From positions 16,880,984-16,944,983 of the forward strand of contig NC_092564.1 of NCBI RefSeq assembly GCF_037975245.1: a stretch of DNA of 64,000 nt, in the 5' to 3' direction. The position numbers and the translations under genes were made by a program. Positions 38,961-51,800 of this stretch are shown here, in pieces. Source of the DNA: Apostichopus japonicus. Its lineage: Eukaryota > Echinodermata > Holothuroidea > Aspidochirotida > Stichopodidae. Below the pieces are notes generated by a model, which saw only the letters and a program-made list of their open reading frames with translations, had not been told where the DNA came from and did not search any database. Positions within the stretch are counted from its first letter, which is position 1, and each line of letters opens with the position of its first letter.

Positions 38961-41900
38961 ATGGCTGAAGAAAGTGTGAAGACTTTGAATGACTTTGAAA
39001 TGGTTGCTAAAAGGAAAATATGTCATGAAAAAAGGTGGTTATGGAACTATATTTCAGCTGGGGACGAGAAGACAAGAAGTGAGATGCGAGCAGCTTTTCA
39101 AAAGTGAGTCTTTACTATAGATATTGACTAGAAATATATTTATGAGGAATGCATTTTTACAGTACTCTAACCTCAAAATTTTACTTAAATATATAGCGTA
39201 TACTGCTAGCCTACGGTGCTCGTTTAAAGTACAATTTATAGAAATGGTAGTAATACTAGTATGCTTGTAAGTTAATTGTAACTGTTGATACATGTATAGC
39301 CATGATTGCACAATGTGAAGGCTAACTACCTACTGCATAATTTGCACTGTGAAGCTCTGTACTAATTATTTGCTTAATATATTTGATTTCAAAAACTTCT
39401 TGAGGTAAATTCATTCAATGACTCCAAAACTGATGACTAAAGAGATACAGATAAATTTATTAATTTGGACTACTGGAGGACCCGATTTCATTTTAGACTA
39501 AAGTTATCAATCTGCTCCATGAGCAAATATGAAATTCATAGTGAAAGTAGGTGGGTTTGGCTGAAATTAGGTCCAGTTGGTAGAAGAGGTACAAGTGGGC
39601 TGAGCTGGCCTGAGGGGTGATTCCGAGAGATTGTGGGACATTTGCAGGTCATCAGTATTGCTCCCACAGGAGTGTTAGCTCAGTGGTTAACACCAGTGCC
39701 TTTCAATCATAAGGTCCCCGGTTCGAGTCACTCCCAGATTAATGTATGTCGTCCAGTTACAGAGTTGTTGACAATTAACAATTCATAATCATGGACGTTA
39801 AATATGAATGTTAGAGACTGACTTCGGTCAGCTTGCGGCTTTGATAAGCCAATGATGGCTTCTTCGCGAGTTCCTGCTTGCAGGAGGATCTAATATATAT
39901 ACATACTGTACATACATACATACATGCTAGAAGTTCATATAATGGTCAACCTTGTTTAAATTTCAACAAGCATTTCATACAGTTCATTTATGGCATGGAA
40001 CTATAAAGGCAAGTTTTCATGTATCATTTCTAATGATACAGAAAGATTTTAAAAAGTTTTCAAGTTTTTCTGTATGAAAATGAAGTGCTAGAATCAAATT
40101 GAATGATTATTCATTTTATCGTACTCAATGGTGACCAAACACAAAAAGCTATGTTCGACCATTTTATATTCATGAAGATGTAGTTGATCTGTTGTATATA
40201 TACTTATAAAGCTTCAATCTGCGAGATTCAAGCAATTGCTTTAAAATACTATTTACAATTCTACCCATGGTACATTACTGTTGCACATACTTATCAGCTT
40301 TCTTATATACATACAAACATTAACATACAATAACTGAGGTGGTCATTTTCTGTACATTCGACTGTTAGGTATTGGCTTCAGCCAAATGTGCTGACAGCAC
40401 GAGTGGCAGTCCCAAGCACATGGACGACAGTCCTGGGACAACCGATCAGAATGCCCATTTGCATATCGCCCACAAGTGCCCCGACGTTTATAGATTCCCC
40501 AGACGGAGATGCTCTCGTGGCAAAAGGTGACGTGTGTTAATTTTATATCTCTATATGTGCCACTGCCTAAGTATTTTGAGGTACTTTTTCCCGTTCGATC
40601 GCAACTTCCGCGGCAACACGCCCACGGAGAAGAGATGGAGAGGATTCCAAAAGTTACTTTTTTTTATCACCGTGTGAACTGATGTGGAAGACAAGAGTTT
40701 GGGCTCATTTCAGTTTTTTTTGTGCATTCTGTAATGTAAAAATGGTGGCTTTCTGCATTAATTATATGTTCATTGCAAAGCTATAAACATACAGTAGTTG
40801 CACAGTTTTGAGTGATGTATCAGTGAGCTGTTTTATGGTTTAAAAAGGAAAATGGGTGATGCAACAAAGCTATAAACCACTCCTGCTGTTTTCATTTTCT
40901 GATTTTGGTCACTCGTTTAAGTAGGCCTATTTCAACAACAGAGGTTTAGTTCACTATTCAACCAGTTCAACAAAGATTGGCAAAGATTGGCAAAGAAAAA
41001 CAGGAGTGGTTACTCTGTAGCTTGCAATCCCACCTTTGCGGTCTTGAAGACAGTGACAAAACAATATTTTTACATTATAGTTGATGACTACTGGCTAGCA
41101 TTCTGCTTGGTGACCAATTTATCTGGTATATATATATACTGCTGCATCATTGAGAATTTCTTTAATCTTAATCTTCTATCTTCTTAATCTTCTATTAGAA
41201 TCTTCTTAATCTTCTATAAGAAACTTAATCTTCTATTACTGAATACTGGTAATCTTACAAAAAGTTATTGCATTGTGGACACCTAGAAATGGTTTTTGAC
41301 TTACTGGCTGACAGATTAAATTAGATATAAAAGGAGAAATTTATTTACATTCTGATTGTATCCCAGTAATGTCGAATGAGTAATGAGTAATTCTGTGTTT
41401 TCATATTAATATTTACCCATTATCCTACAGTACTTACTCTATCAAAACACCCTGAGTAACTAATGGTGTCTTTTCCCCATTTCCATTACATATATAGTTG
41501 TGGCAGAACGTGGTACTCTCATGGTGTATTCGTCAGTAAGCAAAATGAACATTGAAAAGTTTGGAAGTAAGCTACCCCCAAATGGAATCTACTGGGCCCA
41601 GACGTACCTGTTCCGAGATAAGAGGAACACACTGCACCTAGTAAGACATGCAGAGAAGTATGGCTTCAAAGCATTAGTTGTGACAGTTGACTCACCGATT
41701 GACTTTGGTTCCAACTTTGTATCGGTTGACGATGTCCCGGATTACCTTCCAGAACATGTGACTGAAGACAGGTAAGTAATAAAGATATTATATCACATAA
41801 TACAACTTCGCCTCTAGTCAATTGCTCAGAGATAAGACACAAAATTTTTCCACCTACAAGAGAAGTACACCCTCACCACCAAAGTGGTGGCTACCGAGTG

Positions 41901-44900
41901 TGGAAATACTGGCTCTAAGATGAGAGAAACACTCATAATATGCTTGATTAGTTAGAAATGTAGAAAGGTATATCCTCAAACATTCAAGTGGTTGTAACGG
42001 AGGTTGAAATATGGCTCTAAGATAAGAGAAACACTCATAATATGCTTGATTAGCTAGAAATGCAATACAGTAATCCCTCAAACACCCTAAGTGGTTGCCA
42101 TTGATTGCGGATGCACCTCATTCCAAGATAAGAGAAACACACTAATCAACAATTTATAATATGCACAGTGCTTGTAGAATATGAAACACATGTATTGGTC
42201 TGACTTGCAGCTTCATGGTTTATAACCTATTTGATAACATCTACAGAGTTGTCATGTGAAGCTTTGTGAATGTTTTCGTTCATTTAAAATACTTTCTTTT
42301 AAACGGTTTTCTCATTGATGAAAGTGCGTCAGTTCCTCTATATTTTCTGCTGTTTTCAGTTCTCCAAATTTGGCATTTCTTGACGGGAAACCCAGGGAAA
42401 AAAGACCGTATGGTGAAACTGAACTATGGACACCATTTAGTGGACTAGGCTATAAAGAGATTTTCTGTGTTTCCACCTGGGAAGATCTTGCATGGTTGAA
42501 AACTCAGACCAAATTACCCATTGTACTTAAAGGAATACTGACAGGTTGGAACATATCTTCTTCTGTCTCTTCATTTTTGAGATATATCTTTGTTTACCAA
42601 TTACTAGCTGAGGTTGGGTTGTAGACTCGTAGGTAAAGTATATGAACTTGCAGATTTTGTTAAAGTAACCTCCCTGTTCTGGTGTCAGTCAAAGTTATAT
42701 GTCCGTACTTAATCGAGTTTTGCTTTCCGTAGATTGGAAATAGTTTATATAATTTGTGAAAAAGATTCACTTGCTACTTGAGCAAAAACAGTGATTTGGG
42801 TCTTTGTGGGAAGAGAGTTTAGTTTACAGTTTATATATGAAATGCTGTACATTTATGTATTCATGTATGCGTATTTGTGACCATTTCATTTTTTCTTCTT
42901 TTTTTTCAGCCAAGGCAGCCAAACTTGCTGTAAAGGCTGGCGTTGATGGCATTCTGGTTTCTTCACATGGTGGACGTCAACTTGTTGGAGCCCCACCTCC
43001 CGTGAGTTGACAGTCGACGGATAGTCTTTTGTATCTCAACTGTTAAATGTTATGCGTTCAATCTGAGTAATCTTGCTAATTTAATAAGAACACGAAGAGA
43101 GCAAGTTACCTACTTGAAATCAAAAACAGTAATCTTTATTGGGTTCTCTCGTGTAGGTCTATCGGCTAGCAGGACACGATGGCGCTCTTCACCTTTGACA
43201 TTAAGACACTCACAGATCATGACGGGGGGATCTTTCATTTCATTACACCTACCAGTCAGTTGAACATCAATTGCCCGTAGGCTGAACCACTGGTCAAATA
43301 GGATACTTATGTAGTTAACAACTTATCTTTTGTTGTCACACAATTGAGAAACTTACAGCTCTGTTTGGATCATTTCAAACTGTCTGAACAAAGAGAAAGA
43401 TATCTTCCCGACGAAGAAAGTTCGCTTTCTTTTTGAACAGGTCACTCTTGTTCCATTCAGGCTCAACCAATCATCACATACGGTTATATTCTTAAAAATG
43501 CTTCTCCCAGCATAAAAAGCTTTTAAATATTACTTTTATAACTATTTTATTTTCTAATTCACACATTCCTGTAATACTGTATGTCTAAGAAACTCTTACC
43601 CGCTCACTCCTCATTCTGTACAACAAAAAAAGGTTTCTTGTGATGCCTCAGGGTTGGGAGTGGATTTGGGGCTGTGAGAGGGTGGGAGTTGGACTTTTGG
43701 AAGAGCACGAGTGGAGTATTTTCAGAGCTTCATGTAGTAGTGCTTATACATTAATTTCATAACTTCATAACTTATTTGAGTTATTTCATATCACCAGCTG
43801 GCAGCTTTACCAGATGTCATTGAAGCGGTCAAGGGCACCAACATAGAGGTTTACTTGGACGGAGAAGTCAGGTCCGGGAGTGATGTTTTCAAGGCTATTG
43901 CTCTAGGGGCTAGAGCTGTTTTCATCGCAAGACCGATCCTGTGGGGCCTAGCTGTAAATGTAAGTAGTTTAGAAATAGAGTCATAAGTCATATCAAGGTT
44001 TTGATTGAAGCCCTTTAATATCGTGATGTGATTTTGTAGCAACATCAATTAATGAAGTTGAAGCCATCTCGGTCTGGCGACTAGTTTGGCAGTTTTCAAG
44101 GCAGACATAAATAAATTTCTCTTTTTTTCCCTGCTGAGGTATAGTTATTTATTACATTAGTTTAAAATGGGCAATAAAAGCACCCATATCTTATACTGTT
44201 TATACCCAATCCACGGTTGAGAAACCAATGAAGTAGATTCCAAACTATTACCTAAAACCAACATCACAATATGTTGTCCCTAACCCGAGATACGGTTGAT
44301 TGGTTGTTACATGTTTTGACTGGGTAAACCCTCCTTGACAACCGGCGGTGTAGCAGTAGTTCTACTTATTACAGATGTCCTTAGAAACCTTTACTTTCCT
44401 TTCATAATCTTCTTGTTGAAGTGTGATACAGTTTGATATTCTTCTTTAGCTGCCAATGTTTACTGTCTGTAAAATTTCATCAACAGTACAACCGTACAGA
44501 AAAATTCCAACTATTTTCTTAAAAAAAGCAATCAACTTCAACTTCAACCGCTGCAATAGTCCTTTTATAGTTGTGTAGTCTATAGTTTGTATGCATTCGA
44601 TAGCTTTACCGTTACCAGGTGCTAGTCCCGGCCATATAAAGAGCTGATGTTTTTCATTGTCATATATATGTAGACCGATGAGGTCTGATAATAAACCAAA
44701 AGTTGCATCATTATTGAATGAAATATTTACATTCGTGTTGTTGACATTAAATAATGTGTTGTTATGTTTTCTTGGGTACATTTGCAAAATGTCACAACAA
44801 TCACAAAATTTGAACGGTTGATGGCTGGGTTGAACAGATTTTTCTTCCAGGCCATCTGCAGATTAATTTGATAATAAGTTGAACCAGGCACCATGTTGGT

Positions 44901-47323
44901 ATCATCTTTGTTCTTTCTCACATGTATATTTTATTTCCCCTACCTTCACCCTATCCCATTTATTTACATGTAATTGCCCTTTGGATTAATTTTTGCTAAA
45001 TTATCTATGGTTTACTTTGTAGAGACTAGAAGGTGTGCGAAACGTACTGAAAATCTTAGAAGACGAATTTACAACGGTTGTGACAATGTGTGGTAAAGTA
45101 TAATGTTGATATCTTAACACTGTGTACGCTAATAGAAACTACCCTTTGTAAAGCTATTTTACAACCGTTTCAGAAAATGTGCGGTTATGTATAATGTTGA
45201 TATCTTAACACTGTGTACGCTAATAGAAACTACCCTTTGTAAAGGTATTTAACACCGATTTCAGACAATGTGCGGTATTTGTATAATGTTGATATCTTAA
45301 CACTGTGTACGCTAATAGAAACTACCCTTTGTAAAGGTATTTATAACAGCGATGAGTATATATATTTTTAAACAAATATATGATTCTTGACCCATATGTT
45401 TCATTGTGATAGTCGATTTAAGTTTTCAACAGTATAGTCAACAAAAAGTCTAAGCACAGTGGCGTAGCCACCGAGGGGCGTTGGAGGGCAACAGCCACCC
45501 CCATGAAAGCTTGTCGCCCCCGAGTCTAGGGATGCACCGGATCCAAATTTTTGGATCCGGCCGGAACCGGATTTTGCCGGATAGTACATGAAATCCGGCC
45601 GGATAAAATCCGGCCGGACCGGATTTTTTCATTACTCAAAAGAAACTCATTAATAAGAAGTAGAAGTATGAAACAAGGAGCAAATGTTAGGTGAGGTATA
45701 CGCATATTATAAAGAAGGTGAAATTAAGACCCCATTTAGTGGGTCAGACCATTGAGAAAATTAAACTAAACATGTTAAACCTAATTTTTCCTTACTTTGA
45801 ATGTTTTTATTATTTTTTGGAAATAGTTTACATTGATTTAAGTTAATACCAACACCTTTTTAAGGAATAATTCAGGCCAGATTTTGAAAAATATCCGGCC
45901 AGAACCGGATAATTGCTCACTATCCGGCCGGATAGTCCGGCCGGACTGGATATCCGGTGCATCCCTACCCTAGTCGCCCTCCCACTGGGATTTTGGGTGT
46001 CGAAAAAATATGATATCGCTAGTAATTTCAAAATAGAAAATGCTTAGATGCAACTTGCAAGGCCTGGGAAGTGCCATTTCCAGCGATCTGAGAGGCATTT
46101 TCAACAAAAATGTTCTTGTGCGCTTCGCTCCAACTCATGGCGGCGCTACGCATAGATAGTTTCCAATGCCGAATCTACGGCTCTGATAATTTGCCTACAG
46201 GTTCGCCCCTCCCTTGGCAAATTCCTTGCTATGCGCCTGAATAAATACTAATACAAACAGCCAATCAGGATCATGTAACCAGTGCGCATTAACTGATCAA
46301 CAAGCTAGTGAGCAATACTATACCCTTATAGAAAGGTGGTTTCCAGGTATTGGAATGCCAAAGAAGATGTTAAAAGGTAAAAAATGCTGACATCATACAG
46401 GTTTATCACATAATTGTTCGCGTCATTGCCTCGACACTCTGTTACATTTTCAATTGGGATTTCACTTCTGGTGCTTGCTCTTAAAACCGCTAAAAAACAA
46501 ATTTTCAAGATAAGAGACAATACTATCGCTGAGAACCACCGGCTTATCAGTCTATCACCCTAATAATATTTCAGACACAATCTTTGATGTCAGTTTGACA
46601 TATAGTTTGGTCATTTCAGTATGTTACTTGCCTGAAAGCACAGTCAATCTTTCCTTATTTTCTATGAGCAATTTGCAGATTTGTCTAAAAATGTCAATGC
46701 CGGTGTCAAACTCAGAAAAGATATGTCATGATATTTCAAAGTAACTTACCAGACTGTTTTTTTTTCTATTTCACCAAACTATTTGATGACCATATCAAGA
46801 CATCTCAAAATAAGGGATGTTAAGAAAACTTTAGAGCAGCTTACAAGGCCTGGGAAGTGTCATTTCCAACGATCTAGGAGGCCTTTTTAGCTAAACATTT
46901 TTGGTATGCTGCGCGCCAACCCATGGTGGCGCTCCGCTTAGATAGTAACAAGACGCCATCCCAGCGCCCCCCCCCCCACTGAAAAAAATCCGGGCTACAC
47001 CACTGCCTAAGCACAGCATTTGAATAGTAGCTTACCAAGTGTAATGTACCATAGTTGCATAGTAGTTATTCCTAGCTTAGCCTACTGTACAGGAAAGGCC
47101 TAGTACAGGTCAAGTTATACAAATACATGGTTTTGTCCCAAACTTCCATTTTTATGTCAAACTTGATTAGTCAGTGGTTGATTGGTTATTTGTTTTTAGA
47201 CTTAATAATGATGTTGTTCGTTTCTCGTGTTCACCCTTAAACTATTTCATGTTTGAATTCACAGGTTGCTCTAGCATTCAAGAAGTGGATTCTTCCTACC
47301 TCAAGTTAAAGTCACTATATTAA
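38961..47323 (+). CDS. HAO1/HAO2-like: FMN-dependent 2-hydroxyacid oxidase (glycolate oxidase family)
   Basis: Exons: 38961-39103, 40369-40526, 41498-41771, 42360-42544, 42910-43001, 43798-43959, 45023-45092 and 47265-47323. They encode 380 residues, close to the usual 350-370, in continuous phase. The TIM-barrel flavoenzyme oxidises 2-hydroxyacids such as glycolate to 2-oxoacids with release of hydrogen peroxide. Active-site residues are present: Tyr30 (WNYISAGD), Tyr137 (QTYLFRDK), Lys249 (PIVLKGILT), His273 and Arg276 (SSHGGRQL). The Lys-to-His spacing of 24 matches human HAO1. FMN-phosphate segments [18 protein letters not shown] and IARPILWGL are present. Oddities are SSHGG in place of the usual SNHGA, Ala for the usual Gly in the GRP motif, and a C-terminus ending KSLY instead of an SKL-like peroxisomal signal. 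The donor of exon 4 (gttgga) is weak. AATAAA signals lie at 47515 and 47860. Confidence 0.92.
39668..39895 (+). mobile_element. tRNA-derived SINE in oxidase intron 1
   Basis: The head has A-box GTTAGCTCAGTGGTTA and B-box GGTTCGAGTCA at tRNA spacing. A tRNA-unrelated body follows (GACTTCGGTCAGCTTGCGG, CTTCGCGAGTTCCTGC). It ends in a short ATATATACATAC tail. Confidence 0.7.
41160..41240. repeat. CTTAATCTTCTAT microsatellite-like array
   Basis: Imperfect units of TCTTAATCTTCTAT repeat about five times in intron 2 of the oxidase gene. Confidence 0.7.
41865..42165. repeat. Tandem repeat, about 100-bp unit, in oxidase intron 3
   Basis: GGCTCTAAGATGAGAGAAAC and ACTCATAATATGCTTGATTAG recur at about 41912 and 42012, with a decayed third unit near 42119. 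All copies lie within the intron between exons 3 and 4. Confidence 0.82.
45078..45345. repeat. Three-copy minisatellite covering the exon 7 donor
   Basis: The word GTTGATATCTTAACACTG recurs at 45105, 45196 and 45288 (period 91-92 bp). The first unit begins inside exon 7, so units 2 and 3 carry copies of the exon's last bases (ACAATGTG) and of its donor. The donor in the copies has decayed from GTAAAG to GTTATG and GTATTT. Confidence 0.85.
45457..47005. mobile_element. hAT-like composite element in oxidase intron 7
   Basis: The ends CAGTGGCGTAGCCACC and GGGCTACACCACTG are imperfect inverted repeats. Flanks TCTAAGCA and CCTAAGCA (45449-45456 and 47006-47013) form a 7/8 target duplication. The 1.55-kb body holds a nested MITE (45527-45967), a second right-type terminus near 46238 (CCTTGCTATGCGCCTG) and two copies of the shared GC-rich module (about 46045 and 46840). 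Confidence 0.8.
45527..45967. mobile_element. Nested 441-bp hAT-like MITE
   Basis: Inverted termini are TAGGGATGCACCGGAT and ATCCGGTGCATCCCTA, followed inward by several CCGGCCGGA words at both ends. Flanks CCCGAGTC and CCCTAGTC form a 7/8 8-bp duplication (45519-45526 and 45968-45975). Confidence 0.85.
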
Positions 47324-48611
47324 AAGGTAAACCCCCTTGTAACATGAGTCGATGAAATATTCCATTGTTATAACAGAGATGTTTTTATTACTCGCCCTTC
47401 ACAGTGTTCGCTCTACTGTGATGGAAAGACTTGCTATAGCAAGTCAACCTTTGTACAATGAACCGATGATGATCCATCTTATTGCTTGGCTCTTCAGAAA
47501 GGATGCTTTACTGAAATAAAAATTTTATTTTGGCTCAAAGTTAGGGTTAAACACAAGTTTTTCATAGTAACTGCTTTTGATTGCATACCTGAAAAAAAGG
47601 AGTCTGTTAGTGGGAGAAGCATTTCCAAATATAAAATTATAACAATGCTAACCATTTCAACACATTTTCTATTGAAAAATACCAGACAGTCAGTGCATTA
47701 AAAAAAGTAATTAAAGGAAATTAAAGGAATTAATGAAACGACAGAAATTAATGGGGAAAAAGGAAATTACAGAGGTGACAGAGGAAATTGAAGGGGAAGG
47801 GTATAAGCTCGTACATTCTTTTTTACCATTGAAATTGATACCTGAAACTAAACCGCTGAAATAAAGTCAAAGAATGTTGAAACTGTGTTTTATTTAACAT
47901 TTTGAAATTGTTTTGCTTTATTAATTAAATATCTATATATCTATTTACATATTTCACATTCGTTCAAAAGTCACACAGCATAACATGAAGGCATATTGTA
48001 GAATAAGAAAATCACTGACAAACTCTGTACTTAAGCCGGGATTGCATGCACAGTTAATCGGTTACGTCATTGTAAAATTTCAACTATATTACAATATTGT
48101 TATTCAATGAAAACTGCCTGTCCCCTCATATGTGACAAATTGCATGTCGGTGATAACTCCACTAGAATATGGGATTCAAGCGGGTGAGGCGAGAGGTTGG
48201 TTGAATAATGTTACAGAGTAATCATATATTTAGACAATTTTACACTTGTAAATTTCTTGTCAATAAAGTATTGTGATTTATAACCTAATTTCAGTATTTG
48301 AATGTTTTGTTTTTTCTTAAACATGTGAAATTCACATGTTGAAATTATACTAGTACAATATTATGCATTTTTAACTAAAAGTTGTTTTACTTAATTTCTG
48401 AAAACAAAAGATCACATTTAAAATGTGCCATCGCCTCCTCGGACGGCATCACCCTGAGGTTCTTGCATTAGACCTGCATGATGTGTGACAATGTTATGCC
48501 CAGTTATGCACATGAGCATTGTGAAGGGTCACAAACCAAGTTACTTTTGATCAACTTGGTCCACTTGATTCCTCACTACCTGACTTCCCCCTACCCTACT
48601 CCCATACCCCT
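47324..48611. other. Convergent 3' regions of the oxidase and tyrosine-tail gene A
   Basis: No further exon was seen. The plus-strand oxidase and minus-strand gene A face each other across about 1.3 kb. Polyadenylation signals for the oxidase are at 47515-47520 and 47860-47865. TTTATT words around 47886 and 47915 could serve gene A on the other strand. Confidence 0.5.
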
Positions 48612-49380
48612 TCAACCATTTACGTTTCCGATCTGCTTAATCAGTGTTGTTTCGTACTGATGAGGGTCATTAATTTGACTTTTGTTCAGGCTTTGAATGT
48701 CTTGTTTGGTTCGATCGTCGTTTACACTTTCTAGTACGTCATATGTAGATGAGCTTACTACCATGTCATCTTTAGTACTACGAGCAGTGACCTGACGGTC
48801 TAAATGATCGTATGACTGGTCAGTCGTCGGTGTAGGATTTGTCGCCACTGAATATTCATGATCGCTGATCTCTATTGCCTGTGAGGGAAAGATTCGTTCA
48901 ACATGGTCGTATCCGTTATTGTGTTTAGGCCTGGTTGCCTGATAGTCTAAATCTGTCTGCTTGTTAACGTTATTTATCAACGATGGATCGCCTTGTCTCA
49001 CGAGTTTATCATACTCTTCATCTCTACTCATCTCGTTATGGTGAGAATTATTCACTGCAACCATTGGCAACCTGTCTGTGTCTGATTCTAACAGTTGGTA
49101 AAACGAATCGGGATGCCTAGATGAAACCCTCTGGTCCTCTGGAAAATTCAAGGTAGCATAGTCACGTGTCTGCAGCGACATTCTTCCATCAGTATCGGAT
49201 ACACCAGTTTTGGGGGATTTACCGAGATAAATCTTCGTGTGTAAATTTTTTCCATCTGTGTCAAAGACAGAACAAGGTTAGCGAAGAAACTTACCCCCTC
49301 AAATACATTTAAAAAATAAATGTAGACAATCGCACATCCACACATACTCGCGCGCACACACGCACACAAATATACACACT

Positions 49381-49433
<53 letters not shown>

Positions 49434-49440
49434 GTTTATA

Positions 49441-49519
<79 letters not shown>

Positions 49520-51800
49520 TTATATATATATATATATCTATAACAGTAGGGAATTTACTCACTGTCTTTTCTTGAGATAGACCTTCTATTTCTCCAACTG
49601 CAAAGGAATAAAAATAAGTAAATTAAGATAACGGAGGAGACGTTTTCGTCTACACATTTTCTTGATAGGAAGTTTCATGTCATCAAAAAGGTGAGAATAT
49701 TGTGTAAGGGTGATATCATTCCCAACGCATTCGCTCCACATTCCTTTCTACCCTCCCTCCCCTCTAATCCTTTCAGTCAGCGATTGCTAAGTACCAAACA
49801 AATAAGTTATATATTTCCATTGCACACAACAGTGAAAGTTAATTAATTGGAAAATAAAAAAATTATAGATGTTCATGACTGTTATGTCTGATTGAACTAA
49901 GGTCTATATCTCATTTCATACAAAACCACCGTCTTAATGAACATGTGATATTTCAAGGTATAGATGTAGGCATAGTAGTAGTAGTAGTAGTTGTAGTAGT
50001 GAAAAATAAAACAAACACAAAAGTTGAACATAACGAAAACAACACTCAGAAGTTTCTACAGCATTTCGTGAGTATATGAATTTGGAAGAGAAACTTTGCA
50101 TCCAATGATTGTCAATATATACCGAAAAAAATCACACAAACGAACAACAACAACTATAACAAGAAATAACAATAGAGTCAACTTGAAATGAAGATGCATA
50201 CAGGCCTAGCTAAATTTCCATCGTAATTTAAAATCAAGGACGGGATTACTAGAGGAAGTTGTGCTTTAACCGGATTGCAATTTTGAGCACCAAGCAATCG
50301 GATAACCTCAAGTGAACATAAGAACCACGTGACATACCATACGGCAAGTAATTTATAACACTCATATTGTACAGGAGATTTTAATAAAAGGATCGGGGCG
50401 ATCACTGATATACGTTTTTGTCTACTATTACTAGGATAAAACGAAAGTTTTCTTAAAAAGGAGTGCAATTCTGTTTCTATTCAAGCTATTCCAAGACAAT
50501 GCTAGTTCAATAAGACCAAATAACTGTGTGTGTGGGGGGGGGGGGGGAGGGGGAGAGCGTCCCGGGTGGCATGAAAGTGTAGGCTACAGCTGAGAACATG
50601 ATCGACCAATATTTCACCTGTCAGCATATTTTGGTAAACTAATAATTGTGCCTACCGCTTCAAAAGAAGAAACACAGCGACGATGACGAACACGGCGAAT
50701 AGGGAAATCCCAACACCCAATCCGAGTTTCAGCGATTTATTATTCGGCGTTTCAACCTCCTCATACAGTTCAGTCAATGGTCCTGTTGTGACGTCACTAC
50801 TTATACGATTCTGTGATACTGGTCCTATCGTTGAGAACATGTGAAACAGTATAAAATATAAGTCTCCGGGTCCCTTTTTGTCGAATCTTCATAAAGTCCT
50901 GGTACATACTTAACAGGCATTGATCATTCTTCTGTTTTCTCCTTTCTGTATCTCAAAAACAAAACTGTTTATAATCGTTTTTTTTTATGTACCAGTTTGA
51001 TTGTTTGAATGTCACTGTATTTACATAATTCCATATCCCACATGTAAAGGATGTTATGGGACCCTTGGGTTTTTGAAGCCGATTCCCATATCGGGCGACG
51101 GGAGAGGGGGGGGGGGGGGGTGGGGGTCGAAGGATCTTCCCAACGAGACTGACTGGAGAGTAGAGTCTCGTTTACAGTTTAAGCTCATGTTGGCATTCTT
51201 ACTACGTTCGAGACCATTTCAGATGGAAAACCCGTGGATTTTTGGATGAAAAACCCATCTTTAGCCGATCTCCTCCCTGCAGAAGCTATAGGCTTTATAA
51301 CTTCTACTCGCCCATAGCAATGTAACCACCCCAATCACGTAGCCTCTTCCTCCCCCATCCTTCCCCTCCCCGCATTAATCTGATGTTCCCCTATGTTTAA
51401 AAGAGGTTAAAACCTGCCATATACGCAAATGGGATGATAACCGACGTGCCATTATGGCATATAAGTCACTTAAAACTTGCCCCCCCCCCCAAAAAAAAAG
51501 AAGGAGGTCAACGGCTATATCTATAGATATGTGATGCAGATGGCATGCATGCAATGTGTCGTATATAAAAAGAATAACAGGCCTATGCCAAATACTTGAA
51601 TACATAAATACTGCATGGGTACAAAAAGTATCGTCGGAGATTATGTGAGATACTATAGCATGACATTGCCAGGACATTTTGAACAAACAACAGATATGCT
51701 TCAACGATACATTTATCTTTGTAGCCTATTATATACTTACTCGTAGTACTTGGCATTTTAGTCGTTGACGCAGAAGCTGACCTGGGAGGTTGACTTGGTG
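48612..51800 (-). CDS. Tyrosine-motif single-pass membrane protein A (5' end unresolved)
   Basis: Minus-strand exons: 51741-51800 (Ser/Thr/Pro-rich stalk), 50656-50824 (stalk plus transmembrane), 49563-49597 (35-nt juxtamembrane) and 48612-49255 (tail, TGA at 48612). Phases agree throughout, giving about 301 visible residues. The membrane segment reads [20 protein letters not shown] and is followed by a basic stop-transfer run KRWRNRR. The roughly 215-residue tail contains YATL, YQLL, YDKL, YDHV, YDHL and YDVL, plus YQAT, YSVA and YETT. Phosphorylated YxxL/V motifs generally recruit SH2 proteins, so a receptor role is inferred. No signal peptide or ectodomain exon was found; the first visible exon needs one base from an upstream exon. 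I do not recognise a named family. It shares exon layout and motif style with gene B at 57638. Confidence 0.75.
49384..49541. repeat. (TA)n microsatellite
   Basis: Nearly pure TA dinucleotides with a few interruptions, in the last intron of gene A, close to the 35-nt exon. Confidence 0.95.
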
